Shown: piece by piece, positions 49,027 to 57,691 of the stretch | Numbering within the stretch: the first letter of the stretch is position 1 | Layout of the letters: every line of letters starts with the position of its first letter | Source: a bacterium | GTDB taxonomy: Bacteria > Bacteroidota > Bacteroidia > Flavobacteriales > Schleiferiaceae | Length of the DNA: 64,000 nucleotides | NCBI GenBank assembly: GCA_016125155.1 | Contig: WGMI01000012.1 | Location: 62,001 to 126,000, forward strand | Direction of reading: 5' to 3' | Notes under the pieces: generated by a model | Database searches by the model: none | Seen by the model: the letters and a program-made list of their open reading frames with translations, nothing else | Told to the model about the DNA's origin: nothing | Position numbers and translations under genes: made by a program

Positions 49027-49758
49027 ATGTTGAATAGGCTTCCATTTTGGCTTTTGGCTTTAGGTCTTTTTTGGGTACAAAGTACTCGGGCTCAACCTGA
49101 TCCCGAGCATCGGGTGGGGGTAGAAGCTTTTGTCAGGGCGATGGGCACTCGAAATCCCGAGCTCATCGCAAACTTTATTGTTTTTCCACTATCCCGGCCA
49201 GAACCTCTGCCTTCCATTGAATCTCGCGAAGACTTTATTCGAAGGTTTTACCAAGTCTTTGATGGTGATTTTTTGGTTGCGATTGCTCAGTCAAATCTTG
49301 AAAAAGATTGGGCTACTGTGGGTTGGAGGGGTACAGCCTTTCGAGACGGAGAACTGTGGTTGGACGAAAACGGCAAGCTCAGAGCGTTAAACCGCACTTC
49401 AAAGGCTGAGCAAGCCGAAATAGAAGCGAGAAATGCGACGATACAAAATGGACTCCATCCTTCAGTGGCCACTTTTCAACGATCTATTACAGCCTTTTCA
49501 ACCCGTTCATTTCGAGTCCGAATCGATGAATTGGTTCATGGACGGATTCGTTATGCGGCATGGAAACTACCCAATCCCACTTCGTCTGAACCAAGTTTGG
49601 TTTTGGAGAATGGCGTTTTGGAAGCCCAGGGCAGCGGGGGTAATCATTCCTACTTTTTCTATAATCAAGGTTATGTTTACGAGGCACATTTCATTGTTCT
49701 CGGCACGGACGATGACCCCCTGTTGTATTGCGGGTGTATCAAGGCGAGCGATTGCTGA
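49027..49758 (+). CDS. Secreted protein of unknown function
   Basis: The 243-residue protein has a signal peptide (LPFWLLALGLFWVQSTRAQ). The first half (VEAFVRAMGTRNPELIANFI, then ESREDFIRRFYQVFDGD) reads like the helix-strand start of NTF2-like or SnoaL-type domains. The remainder is beta-rich. It ends in YCGCIKASDC, with three Cys in the last nine residues that could form disulfides. The sequence is AT-richer and uses more A/T-ending codons than neighbours, so recent acquisition is possible. The next gene follows 99 nt later. I do not recognise a family. Confidence 0.72.
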   Translation: MLNRLPFWLLALGLFWVQSTRAQPDPEHRVGVEAFVRAMGTRNPELIANFIVFPLSRPEPLPSIESREDFIRRFYQVFDGDFLVAIAQSNLEKDWATVGWRGTAFRDGELWLDENGKLRALNRTSKAEQAEIEARNATIQNGLHPSVATFQRSITAFSTRSFRVRIDELVHGRIRYAAWKLPNPTSSEPSLVLENGVLEAQGSGGNHSYFFYNQGYVYEAHFIVLGTDDDPLLYCGCIKASDC

Positions 49759-49857
49759 GCGAGCAGCCCGGTACCTTGGATATTCAGTGACAGCCAGTCC
49801 ATCAGATTTTCGCAATCTGTCGAGGAGCGAAATAGGGGTCATGCGATTTTAGATCCC

Positions 49858-51252
49858 ATGATTGAAGCCGCAGAGGTACGGAGCCGATTGCTCAAGGCAT
49901 TTGCCCACGAACCGACTGCGGGTCAGCAGGTGTTTTTTGAGCGTTTTTCAGAATTTGTCTCCCGGCGCGAGAGCCAGGTGTTTGTGCTCAAGGGCTATGC
50001 AGGTACAGGCAAGACTACGGTGCTCAAGGCAGTGTGCGCGGCCATGGACATGATCCGCGTCAAGACGGTGCTCATGGCGCCGACGGGTCGGGCGGCCCAG
50101 GTGTTGAAGTCCTATACGGCCCGCCCTGCTTTTACGGTCCACCGCATTCTGTATCGGGCCGAAGAGCGCAGCGGGGGGCGTCCGCGGTTTGTCCTCAAAG
50201 AAAATCCCTACACTACAACCTTGTTTGTGATCGACGAGGCTTCGATGATCGGGCTCGATCGGAACGATACGGGGCGCAGTTTGCTCGAGGATGTACTGCA
50301 GTTCTGTTTGTCGAATGGTCGCTGCAAGCTGCTCTTGATCGGCGATCCGGCCCAGTTGCCTCCGGTGGGTGCCTCCCTGAGCCCGGCAATCGACCCGGAG
50401 ACCCTTCGGCGCACTTTTGGCATCGAAGCGGGTGCTGTGGAGTTGACCGAGGTGTTGCGGCAGGCGGAAGAGTCGGGTATTTTGCTCAACGCGACTCGAT
50501 TGCGCAAAGCCTTGGCGCAAGAGGAGATTGAGTTTCCCAAACTCCATTCGTCGCCCGATGCCGAGCGTTTGAACGAGGCTTGGGCGGTGGAGGAGGCGTT
50601 TGAGCGGCATTTTGGGCAGTCCGATGGGGATGCGTTGGTGGTGGTGCGCTCGAACAAAAAAGCGTTGGGGTTCAATCTGGGGATTCGCAGCCGCATCCGG
50701 CAGCGGGAAGGTCAGATCGACGCGGGCGATCGCTTGATGGTGGTGCGCAACAACTACTATTGGTTAGAGAAGCAACAGGGGTTTGTCGCGAATGGGGATA
50801 CGCTTGAGGTGCATCGGGTGGTGCAGTTGGCGGAGCGCTATGGGGCCTCGTTTGCGCTGGCCGATGTGTCGATCGAGGCTCCAGAGGGACCGATTGTAGT
50901 CCAGGCTTGGCTGTTGCTCGAGGTGTTGGGGAGCGAGGCGGGGGCCATGAGCGCAGAGTCGTTGAGGCGGATGTACGAAGCGGCTTTGCTTTTTTATGGA
51001 GATGCGCCTTTGAGTGCGCGCCGTGCGAGGGCGGCGGCCGATCCTTATTTAAACGCGCTGCAGGTCAAGTATGCCGAGGCGGTTACCTGCCACAAGGCAC
51101 AAGGGGGGCAGTGGAATACGGTGTTTATTGAACGACCTTGGTTGCCGGAAGACCGCTGGACGGCCGACGATCTTCGGTGGTTGTATACGGCTTTGACCCG
51201 GGCTCGGCAAAAGGTGTATCTTCTCGGTTTTGAATCGACCTTGTTTGAATGA
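49858..51252 (+). CDS. RecD-like ATP-dependent DNA helicase
   Basis: The 464-residue protein is a superfamily 1 helicase of the RecD/Pif1-like type. Walker A is GYAGTGKTT (46-54), followed by motif Ia APTGRAAQVLKSY, Walker B LFVIDEASMIG (122-132), LLIGDPAQLPPVGA, and at the C-terminus the UvrD-like VTCHKAQGGQWNTVFIE and YTALTRARQKVYLLG. It lacks the N-terminal domain of RecD2 and any nuclease domain. No recB/recC is nearby. It probably unwinds DNA in repair. The stop overlaps the acyltransferase start (ATGA). Third codon positions turn strongly G/T-rich in the second half. Confidence 0.92.
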   Translation: MIEAAEVRSRLLKAFAHEPTAGQQVFFERFSEFVSRRESQVFVLKGYAGTGKTTVLKAVCAAMDMIRVKTVLMAPTGRAAQVLKSYTARPAFTVHRILYRAEERSGGRPRFVLKENPYTTTLFVIDEASMIGLDRNDTGRSLLEDVLQFCLSNGRCKLLLIGDPAQLPPVGASLSPAIDPETLRRTFGIEAGAVELTEVLRQAEESGILLNATRLRKALAQEEIEFPKLHSSPDAERLNEAWAVEEAFERHFGQSDGDALVVVRSNKKALGFNLGIRSRIRQREGQIDAGDRLMVVRNNYYWLEKQQGFVANGDTLEVHRVVQLAERYGASFALADVSIEAPEGPIVVQAWLLLEVLGSEAGAMSAESLRRMYEAALLFYGDAPLSARRARAAADPYLNALQVKYAEAVTCHKAQGGQWNTVFIERPWLPEDRWTADDLRWLYTALTRARQKVYLLGFESTLFE

Positions 51253-51806
51253 AAAAGGCTTTTGGACGGTTGTTGTTTTGGGTGTTGGGTTGGAAAATTA
51301 AGAGTCCCGATCCGACTTCTTTTACGCCTTCGGTCATGATTGCGGCTCCGCATACGTCGAATTGGGATTTTCCGATTGCGATTGGGGCGTTTTGGGTCAT
51401 GGGGGTTCCGCTGCGCTATTTTATCAAGGACAGTTATACCAAGGGCTTGTTTGGTTGGTTTTTTCGGTGGTCTGGGGCGATTGGGGTGGACCGGAACCAT
51501 CCGGGGGGGCTGGTGGAGTTTGCGATCCAGACGTTGAAGGAGAGGCGGGATTTGGTGGTTTTGGTGCCCGCGGAGGGCACGCGCAGGCGGGTGGAGCGCT
51601 GGAAGACGGGGTTTTATCGGATTGCTTTGGGGGCCAAGGTGCCGATTGCGTTGGGTTATTTGGATTACGCGAAAAAGGAGGCGGGCATCCGCGAGGCGTT
51701 GGTGTTTCCCACGGGTGATTATGAAAGCGATATGCAACCGGTCGAGTTGTTTTATGCCTCTGTTGCAGCCAAGCATCCGGCCTTGTATGGGGGAAAGGTG
51801 GTGTGA
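51249..51806 (+). CDS. PlsC-like 1-acylglycerol-3-phosphate acyltransferase
   Basis: The 185-residue protein is a short member of the LPLAT/PlsC family that moves acyl chains to lysophospholipids or similar acceptors. The catalytic HX4D-type motif is H35-x4-D40 in APHTSNWDF, and the second block is VPAEGTRRRVERWKTGFY with EGTR at 109-112. It starts with only one weak hydrophobic segment. The gene overlaps the helicase stop by 4 bp, an odd pairing. Its plus strand is strikingly G/T-rich compared with genes after 52.9 kb. Confidence 0.9.
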   Translation: MKKAFGRLLFWVLGWKIKSPDPTSFTPSVMIAAPHTSNWDFPIAIGAFWVMGVPLRYFIKDSYTKGLFGWFFRWSGAIGVDRNHPGGLVEFAIQTLKERRDLVVLVPAEGTRRRVERWKTGFYRIALGAKVPIALGYLDYAKKEAGIREALVFPTGDYESDMQPVELFYASVAAKHPALYGGKVV

Positions 51807-52171
51807 TGGGGTGCAGGTTTGACAATACCCTCGCAGTGTACGATACCCCTAACTGGGCGTAGGTTCCAAGCTACGCCCCAACGCAGGACGGGTTTATCGA
51901 AATCCAAGAAAGAAAAGACACTCTTTTCAGGTCCATTAAGAAAGTGCAACAGGAAATAAAACCGGGACAAAGGAAATTTCTGGGGACTGGGGAAATAATG
52001 TGCCGTTGACAACTGGAATTTCCGAGCATTGCCGTAACGTGGATTTTCAGTTACAGTCAAAAATCTTCTCGGAGCCATTGCTGCACCAGGAGACCGCTGA
52101 CAATAATCTCATTTATTATGACAATTAAGGATTTAACAGCGAAATCTACACTTCAGATACCAACGAGAAGA
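51807..52171. other. Intergenic region after the acyltransferase
   Basis: No gene can be supported. GGGCGTAG (51855-51862) and CTACGCCC (51871-51878) form a perfect 8-bp hairpin about 50 nt after the acyltransferase stop. Without a T-tract it is not a standard terminator. From about 51900 the sequence is AT-rich with scattered TTGACA-like hexamers (around 51829 and 52006). A minus-strand frame (51752-52078) overlaps the acyltransferase end and has no motif. Confidence 0.4.
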
Positions 52172-52781
52172 CTGACCCCCAGGCGTATAAAACGTCTGGA
52201 CTTGGGGTAGGGTGGTCTAGAAAAACCAAGGGTCAGCGACGCCGAGTCGCTTCAAGCCGCGACGGCCGGTGTGCCTAGCGGAATAACCTCGGCCAAAGCG
52301 CTCCCCAAGAAAATCATGAACGGGGTGGACAAGAGAGTGCTTGACCGATGTGAATATTTGGACAATCCAACCGAGCCCAAAAGCGTTGTGGAGGCGTCGT
52401 GGCTCTACTCTTTCTTTGGAGCAGCAAAGAAGGAAGCCCACCTCGGGAGCGGGGTGCACATGAGAGTCGTAGAGAGGGAATGAACGGCGCAGACGAACTT
52501 TGCATAGTCCTCGGCGTAGCCGGAAGACTTCGACCCGAAGACCCAGAAAAACTGAGGAGAACAGGAGTTCAATCCATCAGTTGTAGGCTTTATTCTGCTG
52601 AAATGAGCGCCTTGGTATGCTTGAAAAAACATCGCTCCCAGAAATATCCCGTGACCCAAATTTCCCGATGGGTGTACGGTTGGAACCGCGAGGGATCTAA
52701 ATGGAGAGGAAGCTACGCGCAAAAGCCGCCGGGTTGATGGAAGGCCCCCAGGAAACACCTCGTATCGGAACAGGGCTCCAT
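52172..52781 (+). ncRNA. Candidate large structured RNA upstream of rpmB
   Basis: No protein gene is convincing in this GC-rich stretch, but stable stems crowd it. CTGACCC (52172) pairs with GGGTCAG (52230) and encloses CCAGGCG/CGTCTGG and CTTGG/CCAAG hairpins. Then come GCGAC/GTCGC (52236-52250, sharing G52236), GGCCG (52264)/CGGCC (52290), AAGCGCT (52296)/AGTGCTT (52336), a 9-bp hairpin CTTTCTTTG/CAAAGAAGG inside GGCT/AGCC (52401-52438), CGGC/GCCG (52512-52522), CTTCG/CGAAG (52528-52540), CCGT-ACCC/GGGT-ACGG (52649-52679) and ATGGA-GCCC/GGGC-TCCAT (52737-52781). Orientation is assumed from G-U pairs and rpmB. It matches no RNA class I can name; group II intron, RNase P and tmRNA signatures were not found. 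An 81-codon frame (52211-52483, stop at 52481) overlaps it. Confidence 0.4.
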
Positions 52782-52834
52782 CCAATTACCACCCCAACCC
52801 ACAAATTCATCTGCGTCAATTCGTAAAATTTTCG

Positions 52835-52842
52835 CAACTTTG
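52835..52842 (+). promoter_or_regulatory. Possible -7 box CAACTTTG of the rpmB cluster
   Basis: One mismatch to TAnnTTTG, followed by CA as is common for these boxes, 61 nt before the rpmB ATG. The leader would include TTTTCGGGAATGCTGTAGAT-type sequence before the start. Confidence 0.35.
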
Positions 52843-52903
52843 CAATCCGTTTTCGGGAATGCTGTAGATACGGCATTCAGATCAACCCGCCACACACCAG
52901 CGT

Positions 52904-53146
52904 ATGTCTCGCATTTGTCAACTGACCGGCAAGAAGGCCATGAGCGGCAACAGCGTGTCGTTCTCCAACAAGAAGAACAAGCGCAAATTTGACGTCAACC
53001 TCACCCGCAAGCGCTTCTACATTCCCGAAGAAGATCGCTGGATTACCCTGAGGGTCAGCACCCACGCACTGAAGAACATCAACAAAAAAGGCATCAGCGC
53101 CGTATTGAAAGAAGCCCGCGACAACGGCTTCCTCATCGAGCATTGA
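52904..53146 (+). CDS. rpmB: 50S ribosomal protein L28
   Basis: L28 is a small protein of the large ribosomal subunit. The 80-residue sequence begins with MSRICQLTGKKAMSGNSVS and continues with KKNKRKFDVNLTRKRFYIP and TLRVSTHALKNINKKG, a full-length match to the family. It opens the Bacteroidota-type cluster L28-L33-DUF4295-FtsY with 36 nt before rpmG. Confidence 0.98.
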   Translation: MSRICQLTGKKAMSGNSVSFSNKKNKRKFDVNLTRKRFYIPEEDRWITLRVSTHALKNINKKGISAVLKEARDNGFLIEH

Positions 53147-53182
53147 TCGCCTCCGTTTAAGCCCTAGAATCCCCTCACAGCC

Positions 53183-53365
53183 ATGGCCAAAAAAGGCAAT
53201 CGCGTACAGGTAATCCTCGAGTGCACCGAGCACAAAGACAGCGGCATGCCCGGAACCTCGCGCTACATCAGCACCAAGAACAAGAAGAACACCCCTGAGC
53301 GCATCGAACTCAAAAAGTTCAATCCCGTGCTCAAGCGCATGACCGTTCACAAGGAAATCAAGTAA
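53183..53365 (+). CDS. rpmG: 50S ribosomal protein L33
   Basis: The 60-residue protein matches L33: [19 protein letters not shown], then [21 protein letters not shown] and the RMTVHKEIK end (shown in parts). It has only one Cys, so the zinc ribbon of some L33 forms is absent (the C-minus type). It lies between rpmB and the DUF4295 gene, with 36-nt and 42-nt spacers. Confidence 0.98.
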   Translation: MAKKGNRVQVILECTEHKDSGMPGTSRYISTKNKKNTPERIELKKFNPVLKRMTVHKEIK

Positions 53366-53407
53366 TTGGCCTGCGGTACCCACCCGAAGTCCACAACCCC
53401 ATAGACC

Positions 53408-53560
53408 ATGGCAAAGAAGGTAGTAGCAACCCTGAAAAAAGAAGGATCGTCGGTCATGATGACCAAAGCCGTTCGCCTGGTGCGTTCGCCCAAAAGCGGA
53501 GCCTATGTGTTCGAAGAGCGCATTATGCCCAAAGACAACGTAAAAGACTTTTTGAAATAA
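53408..53560 (+). CDS. DUF4295 small protein
   Basis: This gene encodes 50 residues (MAKKVVATLKKEGSSVMMTK start, VKDFLK end). It matches DUF4295, a very basic Bacteroidota family always found beside rpmG and ftsY. Size, charge and place suggest a ribosome-associated protein, and cryo-EM work on Bacteroidota ribosomes has shown lineage-specific small proteins, but I cannot name this one with certainty. The family neighbourhood is what makes the call strong. Confidence 0.92.
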   Translation: MAKKVVATLKKEGSSVMMTKAVRLVRSPKSGAYVFEERIMPKDNVKDFLK

Positions 53561-53600
53561 GTCACCGGAGCGCATGGCGCCCGCAGCACCTAGAAATTCG

Positions 53601-53622
53601 CCCCGCCAACGCGGGGTTTTTT
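53601..53622 (+). terminator. Rho-independent terminator after the DUF4295 gene
   Basis: CCCCGC (53601-53606) and GCGGGG (53611-53616) form a perfect stem with a CAAC loop, followed by six T residues. It sits 26 nt before the ftsY ATG, so ftsY expression depends on read-through or on a separate promoter. Confidence 0.85.
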
Positions 53623-53647
53623 GTTGATTCCACTACAGAACTCCTCC

Positions 53648-54613
53648 ATGGGACTCTTTGATCTGTTCAAAAAGAAAAAAGAAAGCGAGCGCGCCGAAGA
53701 CGAACAGCGCATGGACCGGGGACTGGACAAAACCCGGGAAAACCTGTTGGGGCGCATGGCCCGCATGCTCGTTGGAAAAAGCAAAGTCGATGCCGACGTG
53801 CTCGACGAGCTCGAATCGGTGCTGATTGAAGCCGATCTGGGCGTGGAAACCACCGTTCGCGTGATTCGCAAACTCGAGGAAAACGTGGCCCGAGATCCCT
53901 ATCTCAAACCCAGCGAGTTGGAAGGGCATATGCGCAAAGCCGTGCTCGAACTCATGGAGCCCAAATCAGAAGAACCCAACACAGTCCCCCCCACAGGTCT
54001 CAAGGTGATATTGGTCGTCGGAGTCAATGGGGTCGGAAAGACCACCACCATCGGCAAACTCGGGCTGCGGTTTCAACAACAGGGCCTCAAAGTGATGCTC
54101 GCCGCCGCCGACACCTTCCGCGCGGCCGCCATCGACCAGCTCAAAGTGTGGGCCGATCGCTCCGGGGTCGATTTTGTCGCCCAGTCCATGGGTTCAGACC
54201 CCGCGGCCGTGGCCCACGAAGCCCTGCAAAGAGCCCTGAGTTCGGAATCCGACGTGTTGCTGATTGATACCGCTGGTCGGTTGCACAACAAGGTCAACCT
54301 GATGCAAGAGCTCTCGAAAATCCGCCGGGTCCTTGAAAAACTCCTGCCCGGAGCCCCCCATGAAGTCCTGCTCGTGCTCGATGCCTCCACGGGCCAAAAC
54401 GCGCTGGAACAGGCCCGGCAGTTTACCGCGGCCACCCAGGTAACGGGTCTGGTCCTCACCAAACTCGATGGTACCGCCAAAGGAGGAGTTGTGGTCGCCA
54501 TCGCCTCAGAATTTCAGCTTCCCGTGCGCTTTGTCGGGTTGGGCGAGGGAATTGAGGATCTTCAAGTGTTTGATGCACAAATTTTTGTAAACTCACTGTT
54601 CAAGACGGTTTAA
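53648..54613 (+). CDS. ftsY: Signal recognition particle receptor FtsY
   Basis: FtsY is the membrane receptor that docks SRP-bound ribosomes to the Sec channel. The ATG at 53648 gives 321 residues. An ATG at 53621 lies within the terminator and is rejected. After a short basic start (LFKKKKESERAED) come the N domain and the GTPase G domain with GVNGVGKTTTIGKLG (125-139), DTFRAAAIDQLK, LIDTAGRLHN and LTKLDGTAKGG. The acidic A domain of E. coli FtsY is absent, as in many Bacteroidota. Confidence 0.97.
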   Translation: MGLFDLFKKKKESERAEDEQRMDRGLDKTRENLLGRMARMLVGKSKVDADVLDELESVLIEADLGVETTVRVIRKLEENVARDPYLKPSELEGHMRKAVLELMEPKSEEPNTVPPTGLKVILVVGVNGVGKTTTIGKLGLRFQQQGLKVMLAAADTFRAAAIDQLKVWADRSGVDFVAQSMGSDPAAVAHEALQRALSSESDVLLIDTAGRLHNKVNLMQELSKIRRVLEKLLPGAPHEVLLVLDASTGQNALEQARQFTAATQVTGLVLTKLDGTAKGGVVVAIASEFQLPVRFVGLGEGIEDLQVFDAQIFVNSLFKTV

Positions 54614-54743
54614 GCGGGCTACTCCGCACCGATTCGCGCAGATTGACTACTTTCACTCTCCTTTTTTAGAACCACTTCAACGCTCCCAATCCCAGGGCAG
54701 ACTGCTTCGGCAAGGGTCTTAGGGAGCAGGTTAAGGACGCAGC

Positions 54744-55697
54744 ATGGAAAACCACGACTTCGAGCTCCCGGTCAAAGAACTGGTCGAGCAATTGGACAAG
54801 GCCCGGGCCCTTCAGCAAGAAACCGGGGGCGATATGGGCAAATCGATCAAGGAGCTTGAGCGGACCTTGCAAAAGGTGCGCAAAGAACTCTACAGCAAGC
54901 TCAGTCCATGGCAACGGGTACAGCTATCCCGCCATCCGCAGCGCCCGTATTCGCTCGCCTACATCCAGGCCATCACCAACGGTCAATGGCTCGAGCTCCA
55001 CGGCGACCGGGGCGTTAAAGACGACAAGGCCATGATTGGCGGATGGGGCAAGATCGATGGACAGAGCGTGATGTTGATCGGGCACCAAAAAGGCATCAAT
55101 ACCAAGATGCGGCAGTACCGCAATTTTGGCATGCCCAACCCCGAAGGCTACCGCAAAGCCCTACGGCTCATGAAAATGGCCGAGCGGTTCAACCGTCCTG
55201 TGGTCACTTTTATTGATACGCCCGGGGCCTTTCCGGGCATCGAAGCTGAAGAGCGGGGGCAAGGCGAGGCCATTGCTCGCAACCTGTTTGAAATGAGTAT
55301 TCTGCGCGTGCCCATTTTGTGCTTCATTTTGGGCGAAGGCGCTTCTGGCGGAGCCTTGGGCATCGGGGTCGGCGACAAGGTGTATATGCTCGAAAACACC
55401 TGGTACAGTGTTATTTCGCCTGAAAGTTGTTCGAGCATTCTATGGAGAAGCTGGAACTACAAAGAACAGGCGGCCGAGGCCCTCAAACTTACCCCTCAGG
55501 ACATGCTCAAAAACAAGCTGATCGACGAGATTGTCGAAGAGCCGCTCGGGGGGGCGCATACTGATCCCGAAGAGAGCTTCCGTCGTGTTAAGGACGTCAT
55601 CGTCAAAGCCTTGCCCAAGCTTCAGGCCCTCGACCCCGACCGCAGGGTCGAAGAGCGCATCAAGAAGTTTGCGCAGATGGGGGTAGTGGCGGAGTAA
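54744..55697 (+). CDS. accA: Acetyl-CoA carboxylase carboxyltransferase subunit alpha
   Basis: AccA with AccD transfers CO2 from biotin carrier to acetyl-CoA, giving malonyl-CoA for fatty acid synthesis. The 317-residue protein has the standard N-terminal helices ([17 protein letters not shown]), [36 protein letters not shown] and [18 protein letters not shown], with the terminal [16 protein letters not shown] block. No accD is nearby. Its 3' end overlaps the convergent EamA gene by 38 bp. Confidence 0.97.
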   Translation: MENHDFELPVKELVEQLDKARALQQETGGDMGKSIKELERTLQKVRKELYSKLSPWQRVQLSRHPQRPYSLAYIQAITNGQWLELHGDRGVKDDKAMIGGWGKIDGQSVMLIGHQKGINTKMRQYRNFGMPNPEGYRKALRLMKMAERFNRPVVTFIDTPGAFPGIEAEERGQGEAIARNLFEMSILRVPILCFILGEGASGGALGIGVGDKVYMLENTWYSVISPESCSSILWRSWNYKEQAAEALKLTPQDMLKNKLIDEIVEEPLGGAHTDPEESFRRVKDVIVKALPKLQALDPDRRVEERIKKFAQMGVVAE

Positions 55698-56574
55698 ACC
55701 GCGCCTTGAGCCAGGCATTGACCAAAACACTGGTCAAGATCAACCCCGCGCCCAGATAAAACGCTGGGCTCATGGCCTCTTGATCGCCAAGCACCCAGCG
55801 GGCTACGGCAATGCCGTACAAAGGCTCCAGATTGATGCTCAGCAGCACCGTAAATGGACTGAGCACCTTCATCACTTCGACGCTTTCCACAAAGGCATAG
55901 GCCGTGCAGGCGGTAGCGAGCAAGACCAACCAGAGCATATCGACAGGTGGTGGAAAGGCAAATTGTCCGCCCAGACCCGGGAGGGCAAAACACAATCCGA
56001 GCAGCATCCAGCCCGACAATAGCTCAAAAAATGTGATGCTGTGGGCTGTTTCCGTTTGGATCAACTTGCCGTTGATGAGCGAAAACAGCGCGCTGAGCAA
56101 GGCCGAAGTAAGCCCCAGCCCAATGCCCCAGCGGTGCTCGGTTTCCACTTGAAAGATGGTGGCCAACCCCACAATGGCCAAAAGACTGAGCAACAGTTCT
56201 TTATAGTCGATCTTCTTTTTGAAGAACAAGGGCTCGAGCAGGGAGCCAAAAAAGGCGCCGGTCGAAAGGCAGACCAGGGCTACGCTGACCTTGGAAACCT
56301 TGATGGCAGCAAAAAAAGTGACCCAATGGAGCATAATAATGGCCCCGGCCAGCACCACGGTTTTGCGTCGCTCGGGGTGGATGTAGAGCGGCCACTTTTT
56401 CCAGAGAAAAAAGGCGTAGAGCACCGCGATGGCCAGCCCCATCCGATTCCACACCAAGGCCCACGCATTGAGGTGGATCAAAGCCCCCAACAAACCCGTA
56501 AACCCCCAGAGGAAGACGACAAAGTGGAGCCGCGTTTGGGCCGAGATCGGCGACTTACTTCGGGGCCCGGACAT
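55660..56574 (-). CDS. EamA/DMT-family permease
   Basis: The 304-residue protein has ten hydrophobic segments in two EamA repeats ([21 protein letters not shown] in the first, shortened here to [36 protein letters not shown] in the second, shortened to [14 protein letters not shown]). The family exports amino acids, nucleobases and other small metabolites. The substrate is not predictable. Its start overlaps the LptF/G gene's stop by 20 bp, and its end overlaps accA by 38 bp on the opposite strand. Confidence 0.92.
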   Translation of the reverse strand: MSGPRSKSPISAQTRLHFVVFLWGFTGLLGALIHLNAWALVWNRMGLAIAVLYAFFLWKKWPLYIHPERRKTVVLAGAIIMLHWVTFFAAIKVSKVSVALVCLSTGAFFGSLLEPLFFKKKIDYKELLLSLLAIVGLATIFQVETEHRWGIGLGLTSALLSALFSLINGKLIQTETAHSITFFELLSGWMLLGLCFALPGLGGQFAFPPPVDMLWLVLLATACTAYAFVESVEVMKVLSPFTVLLSINLEPLYGIAVARWVLGDQEAMSPAFYLGAGLILTSVLVNAWLKARFTPPLPPSAQTS

Positions 56575-57631
56575 AGAGATAGAGGGCCAATAGGGCGAAG
56601 CAGAAATTCGGAATCCACACGGCGATCAGGGGAGGGAAGTCGCCCTTGGTGGCGAAAGTGGTGCTGATTTGCATAAAGAAGATATAGCTGACACACAGTC
56701 CCAAACCGAGGGCAATGTTGAGCCCGAGCCCTCCACGGGTTTTGCGGGACGAGAGCGAAAGGGCGATCAACACCAGGATATACGTAGAAATGGGCCAGGC
56801 GGTCCTCTTGTAGCGCTCGAGTTCAAAGTAGTCGACGGTTTCGGAGCCCCGCTGTTTTTCGAGCTCGATAAAACGCAGCAGCTCAGGCGTTGTCATCATT
56901 TCCGCCCTGTAGACCAAGGTGCTGAGGTCTTCGGGTTGGAGGGCGAGCGCCGTGTCGAGTTTTTTATAGGTGCGCAGGGTTTCGCGCTCTCCGTCGAGGG
57001 TGCGGATCACCGCATTGTCGAGCCTCCAGCGCTTCTGAATCGAGTCGTAGCGAATAAAATCGGCCTGCATCCGCGCCTTGAGTTCGCGCCCCTCAAAATG
57101 CTCGTAGCTGAAGTATAAACCGCTTTGGCGTTCGCTGTTGTAGCTTTCGAGAAAAATGATGTGTTCGGGGAGGATCTGTTTGTGGATGTTTTGAAACCGA
57201 TCGACGTTTTTGTTGAGGATGTATTTCCATTCAAAGGCCAGCCGCTGCACATTGGTTTTGGGGATCACAAAGTGCCCGAGCAGCATTGAGAGGGTCATGA
57301 TGAGGGTCGAGGCCATGAAATAGGGCCACAAAAGCCGGTTGAAACTCACGCCTCCGGTCAAAATGGCGACGATTTCGCTTCGGGCCGTCATGCGCGAGGT
57401 GAAAAAAATGGTCGCAATAAAGACGATCATCGAGCTGAACAAATTCCCGTAGTACACCAGGAAATTGGCGTAGTGCTGGAGCAAGATTTCGCGCAGGCTC
57501 GCGCCTTTGCTGACAAAATTCTCGAGCTTTTCGGAAATATCGAACACCACGGCAATCATCAAAATGAGTGCAATGGTGAGAAAGAACGTGGCCAAAAACT
57601 TGCCCACGATATAGCGGTCGAGGATTTTCAC
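56555..57631 (-). CDS. LPS export permease, LptF/LptG (YjgP/YjgQ) family
   Basis: The protein of 358 residues belongs to the LptF/LptG family, the inner-membrane permeases that pass lipopolysaccharide to the periplasmic bridge. It has three N-terminal helices (ILDRYIVGKFLATFFLTIAL, shortened to YIVGKFLATFFLTIAL), the family block SEIVAILTGGVSFNRLLWPYF, shortened to VAILTGGVSFNRLL, a periplasmic beta domain and three C-terminal helices. LptF and LptG cannot be told apart here; Bacteroidota often encode them apart. It follows tgt by 60 nt on the same strand. Confidence 0.92.
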   Translation of the reverse strand: MKILDRYIVGKFLATFFLTIALILMIAVVFDISEKLENFVSKGASLREILLQHYANFLVYYGNLFSSMIVFIATIFFTSRMTARSEIVAILTGGVSFNRLLWPYFMASTLIMTLSMLLGHFVIPKTNVQRLAFEWKYILNKNVDRFQNIHKQILPEHIIFLESYNSERQSGLYFSYEHFEGRELKARMQADFIRYDSIQKRWRLDNAVIRTLDGERETLRTYKKLDTALALQPEDLSTLVYRAEMMTTPELLRFIELEKQRGSETVDYFELERYKRTAWPISTYILVLIALSLSSRKTRGGLGLNIALGLGLCVSYIFFMQISTTFATKGDFPPLIAVWIPNFCFALLALYLYVRAPK

Positions 57632-57691
57632 GGTTCAAAGTTCGTGTGCGGGGGGGCACCGTTGGGCAACCGGCCCGCTTCAAGCTGCATT

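Noticed and set aside
52560-52580. GTTCAATCC like a tRNA T-loop
   Set aside because: The flanking bases do not form a five-pair T stem, and no anticodon or D arm precedes it.
52640-52700. GTGTACGGTT segment resembling the 3' strand of a group II intron domain V
   Set aside because: The matching 5' strand with the AGC triad and a GAAA loop is absent, and the surrounding pairs do not fold into the 34-nt domain V. The group II intron idea stays untested but unsupported.
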